Source: a virus
Reading direction: 5' to 3' (one strand)
DNA length: 38,860 nt
Virus record (IMG/VR): IMGVR_UViG_3300037507_003985
Span: 1-38,860 of that record
Shown here: piece by piece, positions 7,830-16,514 of the stretch
Numbering within the stretch: the stretch's first letter is position 1
Layout: every line of letters begins with the position of its first letter
Program-made: the position numbers and the translations under genes
The notes under the pieces: generated by a model
Database searches by the model: none
What the model was told of the DNA's origin: nothing
Seen by the model: the letters and a program-made list of their open reading frames with translations, nothing else

Positions 7830-9455
7830 TTAGTTTGGAACGCGGAGCACCTTGAATCCTGTGCCGCCAGAGTCTGCAGCACCCACTGTCACGTTTTTCA
7901 ACGCGCCATCTGTCCATAAATAGATTGGGTTGTTTCCCGTGGGATCGACTTTAAGAACGGATCTTGCGCCATCCCACAATCCAAAATCTTTGGTTCCATT
8001 TCCAAGGATGTCTTGATTCAGAAGCCAATCGCCAAGATACATACCCGCTCTCTCGCTTGTAGCATGGCTGCTTGCCCAAACTCTAATCGCTGGAGCGTAT
8101 TGAGTGTCCGTCCTAATCTGTATTTTGGTCGCGGTGTCTGCTCCGTCCGGCGCGAACCCAAATGCACATATTCCGGCGTCTGCGGCCACATTGATGGCAG
8201 CTGAACTTGCTGGTCGATGCGGATGCCCGCCAAAAATGTAAAGGCCAGTATTGACAAAATCTTTGATCCCAATGCCATTGTCGATTTTGCTGTTAGAATT
8301 AAATGGCGTCCACGCACTGCCGTGCCCTCCAATGATAATTCCCCACTCATAGGCAGAAGCGGCCGAAGCCGAATGACCGTCTGTGGCCGTGCCATTGACC
8401 CCAGACCACCCGTTGATGGCGACACCAGCAAAAAGTTTGTAATTCTGGACATTGGCCGGACGAGAAAAGTCGAATCCGCCGTTTCCGGGTCGCGTTGTGA
8501 CAGTGATGCCGTAAGAACCTTCGTGGCTGGAATCTTTTGTATTTCCTGGGCAATACTTTTGAACCAAGTAGCATGCGCCTGCCAAAAAAGCCTCTCTTTG
8601 AGGATCGGACTCAGATGTCCCTGTCGGCCCGTTTATAGAAAATTCATTGTAATAGTTGCCTCCGGCAGTAATAGAAGCCGTTGGACTGCATGAAACGGCG
8701 CCGGCCATGGGAACAATTTCGGATCTGCCGCCGCCTGTCCCATTGTCCAGCGAAAACACATTGATAAAACCACAAACGGCATTGGCTGTCCCGCTCGCCT
8801 TTTGTGCCAGCGCAGCTCGCTCTTCTCCGTAGTGCAAATATCCGTAGATTGGAGTTCCAGATTGATAATACGCTGATGTGTTTGCGCGACCGTCATAGCG
8901 GCGGAAAACTGCGATGCCAGAATGTGCTTCTGCGTCTGTGGCGTTCACGTTCCACCTGTCAAACTGAAGCACATTTTGGTATGTCCCCATTTTATGAAAC
9001 TGAAAATTGCCAGTTCCAAACGGACAGTTGTTGGCGCCAAACGCCGCGCCCGCGCCAGTGATTGTGCCGTAGCTTTCAATGCGAATATCTCCAACCGGGA
9101 TCAGCCCACCGCCGCTGATGTTGTAAGTGCCGGATGGAATAATAAGGCGCTTTGACTGCGCGGTCGCCGCGTTCGCCGCCGCGACAAACGCAGCGCGGTC
9201 ATCTGCCACACCGTCGCCTACCGCGCCGAAGTCTTTGACATTAACGGCGTCGGCAAAGCGGTCGGAGATTGACCGGCGGGTGACAGAGCCAGTCGCAATG
9301 ACCGACTCGCGAGATAGCGGAAAACCTCCAGCCGTGGCTCCGTCATGCACGACGGTCGTCTTCTTGTCGGTGTCGACGGTGACCTCGCCAGGGGCCCCGA
9401 TGAAGGGTCCGTGCTGGGCCGTCGTCCCGCGTCTGAGCTGTAGCTGGCTTGCCAT
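7830..9455 (-). CDS. Tailspike with Mtd-like anchor and pectate-lyase fold
   Basis: A 541-residue receptor-binding protein. Residues 1-47 (LQLRRGTTAQ, then VTVDTDKKTTVVHDG) match the N-terminal domain known from the Bordetella phage major tropism determinant and many tail proteins, used to attach to the particle. Residues 71-110 (VNVKDFGAVGDGVADDRAAF) are the start of a pectate-lyase-type right-handed beta helix, suggesting carbohydrate binding or cleavage. No catalytic residues can be assigned to the remaining 430 residues. The anchor is GC-rich while the distal part is AT-richer, a mark of recombination. It is paralogous at the N-terminus to the next spike upstream. Confidence 0.85.
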   Translation of the reverse strand: MASQLQLRRGTTAQHGPFIGAPGEVTVDTDKKTTVVHDGATAGGFPLSRESVIATGSVTRRSISDRFADAVNVKDFGAVGDGVADDRAAFVAAANAATAQSKRLIIPSGTYNISGGGLIPVGDIRIESYGTITGAGAAFGANNCPFGTGNFQFHKMGTYQNVLQFDRWNVNATDAEAHSGIAVFRRYDGRANTSAYYQSGTPIYGYLHYGEERAALAQKASGTANAVCGFINVFSLDNGTGGGRSEIVPMAGAVSCSPTASITAGGNYYNEFSINGPTGTSESDPQREAFLAGACYLVQKYCPGNTKDSSHEGSYGITVTTRPGNGGFDFSRPANVQNYKLFAGVAINGWSGVNGTATDGHSASAASAYEWGIIIGGHGSAWTPFNSNSKIDNGIGIKDFVNTGLYIFGGHPHRPASSAAINVAADAGICAFGFAPDGADTATKIQIRTDTQYAPAIRVWASSHATSERAGMYLGDWLLNQDILGNGTKDFGLWDGARSVLKVDPTGNNPIYLWTDGALKNVTVGAADSGGTGFKVLRVPN

Positions 9456-9471
9456 GGCGTCTATATTTGGT

Positions 9472-9594
9472 TCAGCTGCTGAAAATGCGAATTATGGATG
9501 TCTTGAAGTCTGGCAACGCCACCGGATTCATCTGACTCTTTGAGTCGACGAAACCTGCGTCACCGTCGCGGACTGTTGAGCTTTCGAGGGGCAT
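9472..9594 (-). pseudogene. 40-codon N-terminal remnant of a tail protein
   Basis: The frame starts 3 bases after the spike stop and reads MPLESSTVRDGDAGF, then SQMNPVALPD, then 12 unrelated residues and a stop. The phrase ES(S/T)TxRDGDxGFxGxxxRxNPxxLP opens long virion proteins in many environmental phages, as far as I remember, where it continues for hundreds of residues. Only this opening is left here. I interpret it as a gene truncated by replacement of its body, or as a short peptide kept for its own sake. It fills the gap between the two tailspike genes. Confidence 0.5.
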
Positions 9595-9597
9595 GGG

Positions 9598-11784
9598 TTA
9601 GACGCGGTAGGTGCCGGACACTATAATGTTAGTTGTATTTTCAAAATCCGCCTCCGTCATGTTTGTGCGCGAGCCTCCAGACTGCTTATAGAGGCGAATC
9701 TCGTTCACATCTGACGAATTTATGCCCGCGTCAACATTTGCGTCTCCCAACGCCGCCGCCATAGCCCCAACGCTGACCGTATAAGACGCCGGTGAGGCGG
9801 CGTTTTGAGAGAACGGCAGTCCGCTAATGGTCGCTGCTCCAGACGCCGACCCCTTGCTTGTCAGCAAGAAGTAGCAGTCAAAATATACGCGGTTGCCGAT
9901 GCGCGTGAATGATCCAGTTCGCTGTCCGGCGCTGTAAGTTATTGCGGTTGTCGCGCCGCCAAACTCAAGGGTCGGCGTCCACGTTCCTTCTTGATACCAA
10001 TCGAGGGTGTTGGCATTGGAGTTGTCAGCGTTTCCGACAAGATTACCAACGGCGCTGTTAACCGTGTTATTTGAAGCGTTGCCAGAAATGACCAAACTGG
10101 TGATCGTTGCGCCTCCGTTGCCAATGTCCGATATGTTGGCGTGGTTGCTGGTAAACGTGTTTCCTGTAATAGAAATTGACGCTGCTGAACAAGACCCGCC
10201 CAGCACAATTGCGCGGGTGTTGGCCTTGTAAGAAATGGCATTTCCGTTGCTGTCATTGACAGGAAAATAAAACACATTGCCGCTGATGACAGCAGATGAT
10301 GCGTCTACTAAGCGAATGCATCCGCGATCTGCGATTTCTTGAATGCAGTCGCGGAACGTGCATCCAACCACGCGGAGATCAACGTCATCAGAGGCACAAG
10401 AAATACCGTCTTCGTAACAATAACGGAAACGGCATCCAATAATTCCGACTTCGGTTGCAGTCTCTTCGTCAATATACATTGCGGCATCCATCTGCCCAAA
10501 CGTGCAATCCGTAAAGTTGTGGATGGCGTTGCGAGAAGCCGTTGGAGAGTTTTCGCGGATGTGGACTCCCAGCGGAGTTGGCGAGTCTGCTGCTGTCACC
10601 AACCCGTCGCCGTTTTGGTCGGTGGAGTTGCTATAAGCCAGTCCCCCATCGAAATAGCATTGGTCAAACCAGCAATCATAAGTGTGATCTCCAGCGCCAA
10701 CGATATTTACCATCTCGACCGTCGCTCCAGAAATGTAGCAGTTAGAAAATGCTGCATAGTCATTTCCGCTTACGGTTACTGCTCGACCGGACGTAAACAC
10801 TGCGCCAATAATACAGTTATCATACACAATCGTGAAACCAGTGATTCCGCCGCCTGTCGTCGAGTTCCTTATGGTAACTACGGACGCAGAGCTAATTGGT
10901 GTGTTGGCAATAAAGTTGCGTGCGTTGAGTGCCAAGTTAGAAAAATAGCAATTACGGCAACCCGATGTAATAATTGCAGATGGAAACCCGCTCACATAAC
11001 AGTTGGTCATCGAGCAGCCAAGTCCGCGATCAAACTCAATGCAGATGCTGTTCTGTGTTGTGGCTGAAAGTTTATTAAATCCAAGGTTGGCGACCACAAC
11101 TCCAGATATGTCTGGATGGCTTGCGTTTCCGCTTTCTGATTGAACCAGCACGGCGGGCTGGTTAGTGTCAGCAAAATACCAAAGCTGGCACGCATTGCGG
11201 GCATCGCCTATGAGACAAGTGTTGTTGCGCTTAATACGAAGTTGCTGGCTAAATTTGTAAATTCCGCTTGGGAAATAAATGGCTTTTCCAGCGTTTGCAT
11301 CGATAGCGGCCTGTATCGCCGCCGTGTCATCCGCCACACCATCGCCCACGGCGCCAAAGTCTTTGACATTGACCGTCCCGTTGATCGTGTTCAGACCCTT
11401 GGCCAGCTCGGCGCCGGTGGCTCGCTTGGTGATGCCGCCCTGCTGGATGATGAGTTCGTCGGCGGCGTTGACGGTTGTGGCGTCGGTCAAGGACGGAACC
11501 ACGGTGTTCCAGATGGCCTGCTGTGTGAATAACTCCTGCGCCGTTGCACGCTTGACAACACCCGACTGACGGACGATCAGCTCGTCTGCGGGGCCGACCG
11601 TAGTTGCGTCTGTGAGAAGCGGAATCGCGACATTGAGAGGCGCGATCTCCTTGCCACCCATAGTGGTGCCGTCGTGGACCCTGAGAGAATCGCGGTCGGT
11701 GTCGACCGAGACCTCGGCGACGGCGCCGGTGAAGGCATCGCTCTGTGCGGTCGTGCCGCGCCTGAGCTGTAGAACCTGTGCCAT
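9598..11784 (-). CDS. Large tailspike with Mtd-like anchor and right-handed beta helix
   Basis: A 728-residue receptor-binding protein. Residues 1-47 repeat the anchor seen in the neighbouring spike (LQLRRGTTAQ). Residues about 53-122 hold two copies of a 40-residue unit (LTDATTVGPADELIVRQSG and LTDATTVNAADELIIQQGG). Residues 137-170 (VNVKDFGAVGDGVADDTAAI) begin the pectate-lyase-like helix, which continues through repeated rungs (SNCYISG, VVGCTFRDC, ISGNVFYF). The C-terminal part (from about residue 600, GTWTPTLEFGG) is a separate beta domain common at fibre ends. It probably binds or degrades surface polysaccharide. DNA for the helix is AT-richer than the anchor. Confidence 0.85.
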   Translation of the reverse strand: MAQVLQLRRGTTAQSDAFTGAVAEVSVDTDRDSLRVHDGTTMGGKEIAPLNVAIPLLTDATTVGPADELIVRQSGVVKRATAQELFTQQAIWNTVVPSLTDATTVNAADELIIQQGGITKRATGAELAKGLNTINGTVNVKDFGAVGDGVADDTAAIQAAIDANAGKAIYFPSGIYKFSQQLRIKRNNTCLIGDARNACQLWYFADTNQPAVLVQSESGNASHPDISGVVVANLGFNKLSATTQNSICIEFDRGLGCSMTNCYVSGFPSAIITSGCRNCYFSNLALNARNFIANTPISSASVVTIRNSTTGGGITGFTIVYDNCIIGAVFTSGRAVTVSGNDYAAFSNCYISGATVEMVNIVGAGDHTYDCWFDQCYFDGGLAYSNSTDQNGDGLVTAADSPTPLGVHIRENSPTASRNAIHNFTDCTFGQMDAAMYIDEETATEVGIIGCRFRYCYEDGISCASDDVDLRVVGCTFRDCIQEIADRGCIRLVDASSAVISGNVFYFPVNDSNGNAISYKANTRAIVLGGSCSAASISITGNTFTSNHANISDIGNGGATITSLVISGNASNNTVNSAVGNLVGNADNSNANTLDWYQEGTWTPTLEFGGATTAITYSAGQRTGSFTRIGNRVYFDCYFLLTSKGSASGAATISGLPFSQNAASPASYTVSVGAMAAALGDANVDAGINSSDVNEIRLYKQSGGSRTNMTEADFENTTNIIVSGTYRV

Positions 11785-11786
11785 GA

Positions 11787-12140
11787 TTATGTCAGACCTC
11801 CAAGATCATAGGTGAAAAAGATGACCGTATCAGAGACGAAGCCCATGTCGAACGGAAAAGTGAGAGGAACTATCCCGAAGGCAAAGGCCGCCCAGAAGGC
11901 ATCCCCGGGAGTGGAATCGACGCACATCCAGACGATCTGGGTCTGCTGGTATTCCTGGATCCACATCGAGCCGCGACGATAGCCGGCGTTGGCGTCGTCG
12001 AACGGGGTCGGGGGATTCGGAGACCTGAGGTTGCTGCGGCGGATGAAAGACGTCCGTCCCTCGAGGTCAGTCGCATAGTCCCGCAGCGTCGTGGCGCCGG
12101 GAAGATATACGGCCGGATCTAGGCTGGAGTCCTTGAACAT
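11787..12140 (-). CDS. Small hypothetical tail-region protein
   Basis: A 117-residue protein with the fibre-type phrase DANAGYRRGSMWI near residue 50, followed by QIVWMCVDSTPGDAFW. This resembles the GYxxGSxWI...VYxCxDxTxGxAxW modules I know from phage fibres, where the unit makes a small beta domain. It lies between the capsid gene and the large spike, so it may sit at the base of the spike. No Shine-Dalgarno is seen before the ATG; the upstream bases are A-rich. Confidence 0.65.
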   Translation of the reverse strand: MFKDSSLDPAVYLPGATTLRDYATDLEGRTSFIRRSNLRSPNPPTPFDDANAGYRRGSMWIQEYQQTQIVWMCVDSTPGDAFWAAFAFGIVPLTFPFDMGFVSDTVIFFTYDLGGLT

Positions 12141-12168
12141 GTCTCAGGTTTTCTTTTCTGGGTCGATT

Positions 12169-12216
12169 ATCGGAGAGGGGGCTTCCCACTGCTTGCCCGC
12201 TGACCCCCTCCCCGAT
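12169..12216 (-). terminator. Strong hairpin after the capsid gene
   Basis: On the minus strand the arms ATCGGGGAGGGGG and CCCCCTCTCCGAT pair over 13 positions with one G-U, around a 22-base loop. The hairpin begins 14 bases past the capsid stop. No T-run follows, so it may be a partial terminator, an RNA-stability element or a processing site. Such elements after capsid genes help set high capsid expression over downstream tail genes. Confidence 0.55.
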
Positions 12217-12229
12217 GTATCGAACCAGA

Positions 12230-13438
12230 TTAGAGTCCCGTTGAACTGGTCAGGCAGGTCTCGAGGCCGGTGTCGAAGGTGCAGCGCTTGTAGGCGAAGG
12301 GCACCACGGCATGCGGCCGGATCGGCTGGTATGCCCGGCTGATCTGGTAGATGTGCTGCCCGTAGTCGAGGAACAGGTTGCAGTCGTTGTCACGCTGCGC
12401 GACCCATTCGAGCTCGCCCATGTGGAGCTGAGGCGCGAACTTGAACGATCCCTCGCCGGTGTAGCGCTCGGGCGTGAGCCGCGAGAAGCTGTCGCCGGCA
12501 ATTAGGAAGCCGATCTCATACTGCGCCGAGACCCACGCGGGGTTGCGACGGGCGCCCTTGCCATTGGTCACAGAGACTCCAACCTCGGGCTCAATGAGAA
12601 CGGGCTGGCCGTTTGCACCGAGCGTGTTGAAACGAAGGGGCTGGCTGTCGACGCCGAGGGCGAATCCGCGATACCCCTGGAACGAGTAGCCCGTGAGGGC
12701 CTCATTGCCGAGGCGGAACGAACCGGCCGTGACGTAGAGCAGGTCTTCCTTGACGTCTGCGTCGTTGCGGAAGGCTTCGATCTGGTCGATCGAGGCGATC
12801 ACCATGAAGAAGTCGCCGCGCTCGGTGCCGAAGGGCTCCGCGAGGAGATCCTCACGCAGGAGAGTTCCGAGCTTGTAGAGCGTGCGGAAGTTCATCTGCG
12901 CGTTGGGCAGCTGATTGAGGAACGGCGTGTCGATCTGCTGGGAGTCACCGGTGACGAGATTGTCAAAGGAGACGCCCTTTCTGGCGACGAACTTGACACC
13001 GGAGCGACGCAGGAGCGTGGCGCGGATGTCGGAGTTCATGATCTGCAGGATTCCTTTTTCCAGGGCCATCTGGGCCTGGAGATAGGCGCCCTTGAACGCG
13101 GTGCGACTGGTCTTCACGCAGACGCGAGGACCGCGGCCACGGAGGGACTGCAGCTGATATTGGTATTCGGTCGAGCCGACTTCATCCGGGTCGGCGCCGA
13201 CACCGCAGAGTTCGACGTCGTTGGTGAACGAGGGCTCGGCGAGCGAGGCGTTCATCACGGCGCGTTCCTGCACGACTGAGCGGACGACATCCGAGACGTT
13301 CGGAATGGTTCCGCCCTTGAGGACGTTCATATACGGACTCTTGCGAGCCAGGACCTTTGCGATCTGGCCGACAATACGGTTGACGTCCTTGGCCGCGAAA
13401 TTCTGTACGGCCGACAGATCAATACAATCATTAGGCAT
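12230..13438 (-). CDS. Putative major capsid protein
   Basis: A 402-residue protein starting MPNDCIDLSAVQNFAAKDV. I assign it by position (after portal and scaffold), length, lack of enzyme motifs and overall pattern: an N-terminal helix, VVRSVVQERAVMNASLAEP, a long middle helix near residues 118-145 (GAYLQAQMALEKGILQIM), and beta-rich later segments. These fit an HK97-type capsid fold, although identity cannot be shown by eye. The frame can be extended to a GTG at 13495, but ATG at 13438 is preferred. Cysteines are few. Third-position GC is high, as expected for a strongly expressed native gene. A strong hairpin follows the stop. Confidence 0.72.
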   Translation of the reverse strand: MPNDCIDLSAVQNFAAKDVNRIVGQIAKVLARKSPYMNVLKGGTIPNVSDVVRSVVQERAVMNASLAEPSFTNDVELCGVGADPDEVGSTEYQYQLQSLRGRGPRVCVKTSRTAFKGAYLQAQMALEKGILQIMNSDIRATLLRRSGVKFVARKGVSFDNLVTGDSQQIDTPFLNQLPNAQMNFRTLYKLGTLLREDLLAEPFGTERGDFFMVIASIDQIEAFRNDADVKEDLLYVTAGSFRLGNEALTGYSFQGYRGFALGVDSQPLRFNTLGANGQPVLIEPEVGVSVTNGKGARRNPAWVSAQYEIGFLIAGDSFSRLTPERYTGEGSFKFAPQLHMGELEWVAQRDNDCNLFLDYGQHIYQISRAYQPIRPHAVVPFAYKRCTFDTGLETCLTSSTGL

Positions 13439-13637
13439 ATTGCTTGTGCTTTCTAACTGAGGTTTAGGGTTGAATGGCGATGCATCTTCAGACACATCGT
13501 CGTTCTCTCTGTCCTCGGCACGTTAGGACTGTGTGCGGCCTGTTTGCAGCGGCTGGACCGCGGCTCCCCGATCGCTTTCGGCGATCAATCGCAAGAGCAA
13601 GCTATCCCTGCTGAGAGAGAATAGAAAAGCTTTTTTT
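13439..13637 (-). promoter_or_regulatory. Capsid mRNA leader with two small hairpins
   Basis: A 199-base gap with no gene, between the glycosyltransferase block and the capsid gene. It holds GATCGC/GCGATC around a five-base loop (13570-13586) and GTCCT/AGGAC (13511-13529). An A-run (complement of 13630-13637) follows the upstream stop. A separate capsid promoter or leader control is likely because all neighbouring genes are tightly packed, but no clear -35/-10 pair was found. Confidence 0.35.
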
Positions 13638-14354
13638 CTACGAAGAAACCAGGCGCCGCCTCACCCAGTCGCGCGCGGTTGAGTCCTTGACCCCGTGCAG
13701 CCACACGCAGTCATCCTTCAGGAGATGCTCAAAGACAAAGGACTCGACGTTCCGGGCCTGGTAGAGGTTTCTGATCTCTGGGATGTCCTCCCACCCGAGC
13801 TGATGAAACACGTTTGCCAGGTAGGTGTCCCAGGCGACTCTCGTGCTGCACCCCGCGAGGCGAGGATCGAGCGTCACGGTCAGCGGATCAAACAGGGCAT
13901 TTCCGTTGATGTGACCGACGCGGTGTTCGCCGTTCGGATGCCAGCATCCAGCCACCATGGACTCGGCCCTGTCCCACGCGGCGAGAAGTCTCTGCGGCCA
14001 GTCGCGGACGAGCGGAACCGCGTCAGCCTCGGTCGTCAGGACGCAGTCATACTTCCACTCTTTCGACCGATGCATTGCCGCCACGTGCTGCATCATGTCG
14101 CACCAGACGCCGTTGGGACCCGCCGGAAATCCGGTCTCATGGCGCCTCGACCGATACGGACGAACAACTGAAAAAGATTTGCCCAGCAGTTCCTCGAGCT
14201 CCCTCGGTCTCGGGCAGTCCCTGCGGTAGACGAGCATGGCGTCGACGTCCTGATACGGGGTTCCGTCGGTGATCTCGGCGTGGAGTCTTGCCACCTCGGT
14301 TGCCATGTCGACGTCGCCGTGCCAGACCTGGAGGACATAGAGAAGGCGGCTCAT
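13638..14354 (-). CDS. Glycosyltransferase-like protein (GT-A type)
   Basis: A 238-residue protein starting MSRLLYVLQVWHGD. A central hydrophobic strand leads into VLTTEADAVPL, where the EAD occupies the place of the DxD metal and nucleotide-sugar motif. The later segment HINGNALFDP is typical of GT-A folds, where the loop contacts the acceptor. Sugar and acceptor are unknown. The ATG overlaps the previous glycosyltransferase stop (ATGA); a longer frame upstream is just the shadow of that gene. It closes the four-gene sugar block before the capsid gene. Confidence 0.65.
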   Translation of the reverse strand: MSRLLYVLQVWHGDVDMATEVARLHAEITDGTPYQDVDAMLVYRRDCPRPRELEELLGKSFSVVRPYRSRRHETGFPAGPNGVWCDMMQHVAAMHRSKEWKYDCVLTTEADAVPLVRDWPQRLLAAWDRAESMVAGCWHPNGEHRVGHINGNALFDPLTVTLDPRLAGCSTRVAWDTYLANVFHQLGWEDIPEIRNLYQARNVESFVFEHLLKDDCVWLHGVKDSTARDWVRRRLVSS

Positions 14355-15043
14355 TTCAGTGTCTCCTCGAGTTCGGCCCTCGCCGCCTCGATTCCTCCCC
14401 AGCTCCAGAACTGGCGGGCATGGACCCGCCCCTGCTCCGGAAGACGCCAGACAAACTGGCCGTAAAAATACTTCCATGCGACGGCTCCGAGCACGTTGAA
14501 TTCGCTGAAACTCCGGTGGGGACGAGAGATGACATACTCCTCGAATGGCATCCCGTGGATCTGCTCGATCAGCCGGCGCGTCTCGCCGTAGAGCCACCTG
14601 GGATACATGAAGGGATGACGGCGCATGAATTCATGTTCCGGAGTCCATCCCAGAATCTCGGCCACGACCGGCTGCCACGGGCTGCCCGTCTTTTCATAGG
14701 GCTCGTGAAACAGGACGACCCGGCCGTCTTCCAGGAAGTCCTCGGGCGACGTCTCTCTGGTCAGCATGACGTCCGAGTCCATGTGCATGACCAGATCGGC
14801 ATCCGTGAACGTGTCGGCCAGCATCTTGGTGATCTGTTGCCCGAGATAATCGTCCTGATGGCGGGGACACTCATGGATGATCTCCTCGGTCAGGTGCCGG
14901 AGAGGACCTGAGTCTCCCTCTGGCACCACGATGTGCACCTTCCGAAATCCCCTGGCGTGACGTCTGATCTGGTCGAGGCAGTGCCACAGCCAGCAGAAGT
15001 CGCCAGGATAGGTCCTGATCAGGATGTCGGCGACGGGATGCAT
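14351..15043 (-). CDS. Glycosyltransferase, DUF6492-like
   Basis: A 230-residue protein. After an opening strand (ADILIRTYPGD) and HIVVPEGDSG, the sequence has MHMDSDVML with a clear DxD (around residues 88-90). It then has HEPYEKTGSPWQP, EFMRRHPFMYPRWLY and SFSEFNVLGAVAW. This order matches the DUF6492-type glycosyltransferases as I remember them. It probably transfers a sugar from a nucleotide donor. It overlaps the methyltransferase by 25 bases and the next glycosyltransferase by 4, so the block is one translational unit. Confidence 0.75.
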   Translation of the reverse strand: MHPVADILIRTYPGDFCWLWHCLDQIRRHARGFRKVHIVVPEGDSGPLRHLTEEIIHECPRHQDDYLGQQITKMLADTFTDADLVMHMDSDVMLTRETSPEDFLEDGRVVLFHEPYEKTGSPWQPVVAEILGWTPEHEFMRRHPFMYPRWLYGETRRLIEQIHGMPFEEYVISRPHRSFSEFNVLGAVAWKYFYGQFVWRLPEQGRVHARQFWSWGGIEAARAELEETLK

Positions 15044-15675
15044 AGGATGTCATACTGGAGGCTTCGCTCGGGCGGAAACGACCGCGTCGTGTAGCCGAGA
15101 GACCCGATGAACTCAAGAAGCTGGTCTGGCGTGGTGCCACGCCTCTCGAGAGCGTGCTCGTTGACCTCGATCCACATGGACGGGCGGCATCGGCGGATCG
15201 TGTCGACGGCCCCGTGAAGGGCCTCGAGCTCGCATCCCTCGATGTCGAGCTTGATGAAGTCGCATCTCTCGAGGTTGATCGCGTCGAGCGGGATCAGGTG
15301 GATCTCTCCCGGGGTCTCAACGACGTGCCCGGCTCCGGCATTGAGGGCCTGGGCATAGCCGATCAGCCGCTCCTGGTCAGAGAGGCCTCCCTTCACGAGG
15401 ATCGCCTCTGGACAGTTGTGCTCGAGACACTCGAGGGCCTCAGGATTGATCTCGAGGGCCACGACGTGTCCGTCTGGGCCGACCCGGTCGAGATAGGCTC
15501 TCGTGTGGTCTCCGATAAAGGCTCCGGCGTCGACGACCCAGTCTCCTGGCCTGATGTGCTTGAGGATGACCGGAAGAGCATACTGGTCGTGGTCAAGACG
15601 ACCTGCCTGCTCGACCCACGCCGAGATGTGGGTGTCGTGCTCGATGACAGCGATGTTGTTTGGCAGAATCTTCAT
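15019..15675 (-). CDS. FkbM-type SAM-dependent methyltransferase
   Basis: A 218-residue class I methyltransferase. SAM-binding motif I is VVDAGAFIGDHT (residues 47-58), followed by the acidic strand end ALEINPEA (73-80). The FkbM signature FIKLDIEGCELEALHGA starts near residue 140 with Asp144 and Glu146. FkbM enzymes usually O-methylate sugar hydroxyls, which suits the three glycosyltransferase neighbours. I infer that the block builds a methylated glycan. It overlaps the next gene by 25 bases and the previous one by 4. Confidence 0.88.
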   Translation of the reverse strand: MKILPNNIAVIEHDTHISAWVEQAGRLDHDQYALPVILKHIRPGDWVVDAGAFIGDHTRAYLDRVGPDGHVVALEINPEALECLEHNCPEAILVKGGLSDQERLIGYAQALNAGAGHVVETPGEIHLIPLDAINLERCDFIKLDIEGCELEALHGAVDTIRRCRPSMWIEVNEHALERRGTTPDQLLEFIGSLGYTTRSFPPERSLQYDILCIPSPTS

Positions 15676-16514
15676 AGGACCTCATCAAGGGCTGACGTGT
15701 GCATGCCGTAGACCCCGTGGCCGACATGGAGGGCATGAAGCATCGTGTCGACGTGCGGCTGGAATCCGCACTCCTTGGCCCTGGCACAGAAGGCAATGTC
15801 CTCGCCGCGCCCGTCGTTTTCTGGCTGGAAAAAGTTGAACGGCATCTCGGGATTTGTCGGATTGAGCTCTGGAAACTTGGTCTGCATCGCCTCGAACACC
15901 CTGCGGTGGATGAGCAGACAGCCAGTCCCGATCCAGTCGCAGGGCATGGTCCCGTCGTGAAACGAGGCGACCCTTGCCCGATAGGTCTGGTCGAGCGCCA
16001 GGCTGTTGATGGCACGGCCCTGGGGATGTCTGGAGAAATAGGTGGCTCCGACGATGTCGGCACCATGCCCGACCAGTCGATGCACGACGTGCAGCGCCGT
16101 GGGAGCCGTGGGATACGAATCTGGCAGCCGGCACATCGCCCGGAGGAAATCTGGGCGCCCGATCGGAGGAATCATGTCATCGTCGAGAAACAGGAGCCAC
16201 TGGGCCTGGGTCGCAAGAAACTTCATGGCAAGCTCGTTGCGGGCGTGGTAGATCATCGCGTCGCCGACCTGCATGTCGAACCGGACTTTCTCCTTGCCGA
16301 GATCGAGCGCAATCGCGAGAAGACACCAGGCCGTGGCCGGGTTGGTCTGCTTGTAGCACGGAAAGCCGACAAACAGATCCCTGCCCAGCCACTCGGCCTC
16401 CTGCTTCCAACCCAGCGGAGCCTGGGTCTGGATGACGGTCGTCGGTCCGAGATCCAGGTCTTCTGGATCGACGCCGTCGATTCGTCCGGCATTGGCCATA
16501 CCGGTGTGGCTCAT
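15672..16514 (-). CDS. Glycosyltransferase-like protein with DDD motif
   Basis: A 280-residue protein. The core runs from FVGFPCYKQ (residues 48-56) through ARNELAMKFL to WLLFLDDDMIPP, where LDDDM is the DxD metal site, then DIVGATYFSR, IGTGCLLIHRRVF and GEDIAFCARAKECG. GEDxxFCxRAxxxG is the acceptor-side motif of many GT-A enzymes of family 2 and related types, seen often in phage genomes. It is the first gene of the sugar block and overlaps the scaffold stop by ATGA, so expression is coupled to virion assembly genes. Confidence 0.8.
   Translation of the reverse strand: MSHTGMANAGRIDGVDPEDLDLGPTTVIQTQAPLGWKQEAEWLGRDLFVGFPCYKQTNPATAWCLLAIALDLGKEKVRFDMQVGDAMIYHARNELAMKFLATQAQWLLFLDDDMIPPIGRPDFLRAMCRLPDSYPTAPTALHVVHRLVGHGADIVGATYFSRHPQGRAINSLALDQTYRARVASFHDGTMPCDWIGTGCLLIHRRVFEAMQTKFPELNPTNPEMPFNFFQPENDGRGEDIAFCARAKECGFQPHVDTMLHALHVGHGVYGMHTSALDEVL

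Noticed and set aside
9456-9597. Plain intergenic spacer between the tailspikes
   Set aside because: It contains a 40-codon frame with a recognisable tail-protein opening, so it was listed as a remnant instead.
13570-13586. GATCGC hairpin as a terminator before the capsid gene
   Set aside because: Only six base pairs and no T-run on the transcribed strand; kept only as part of the leader description.
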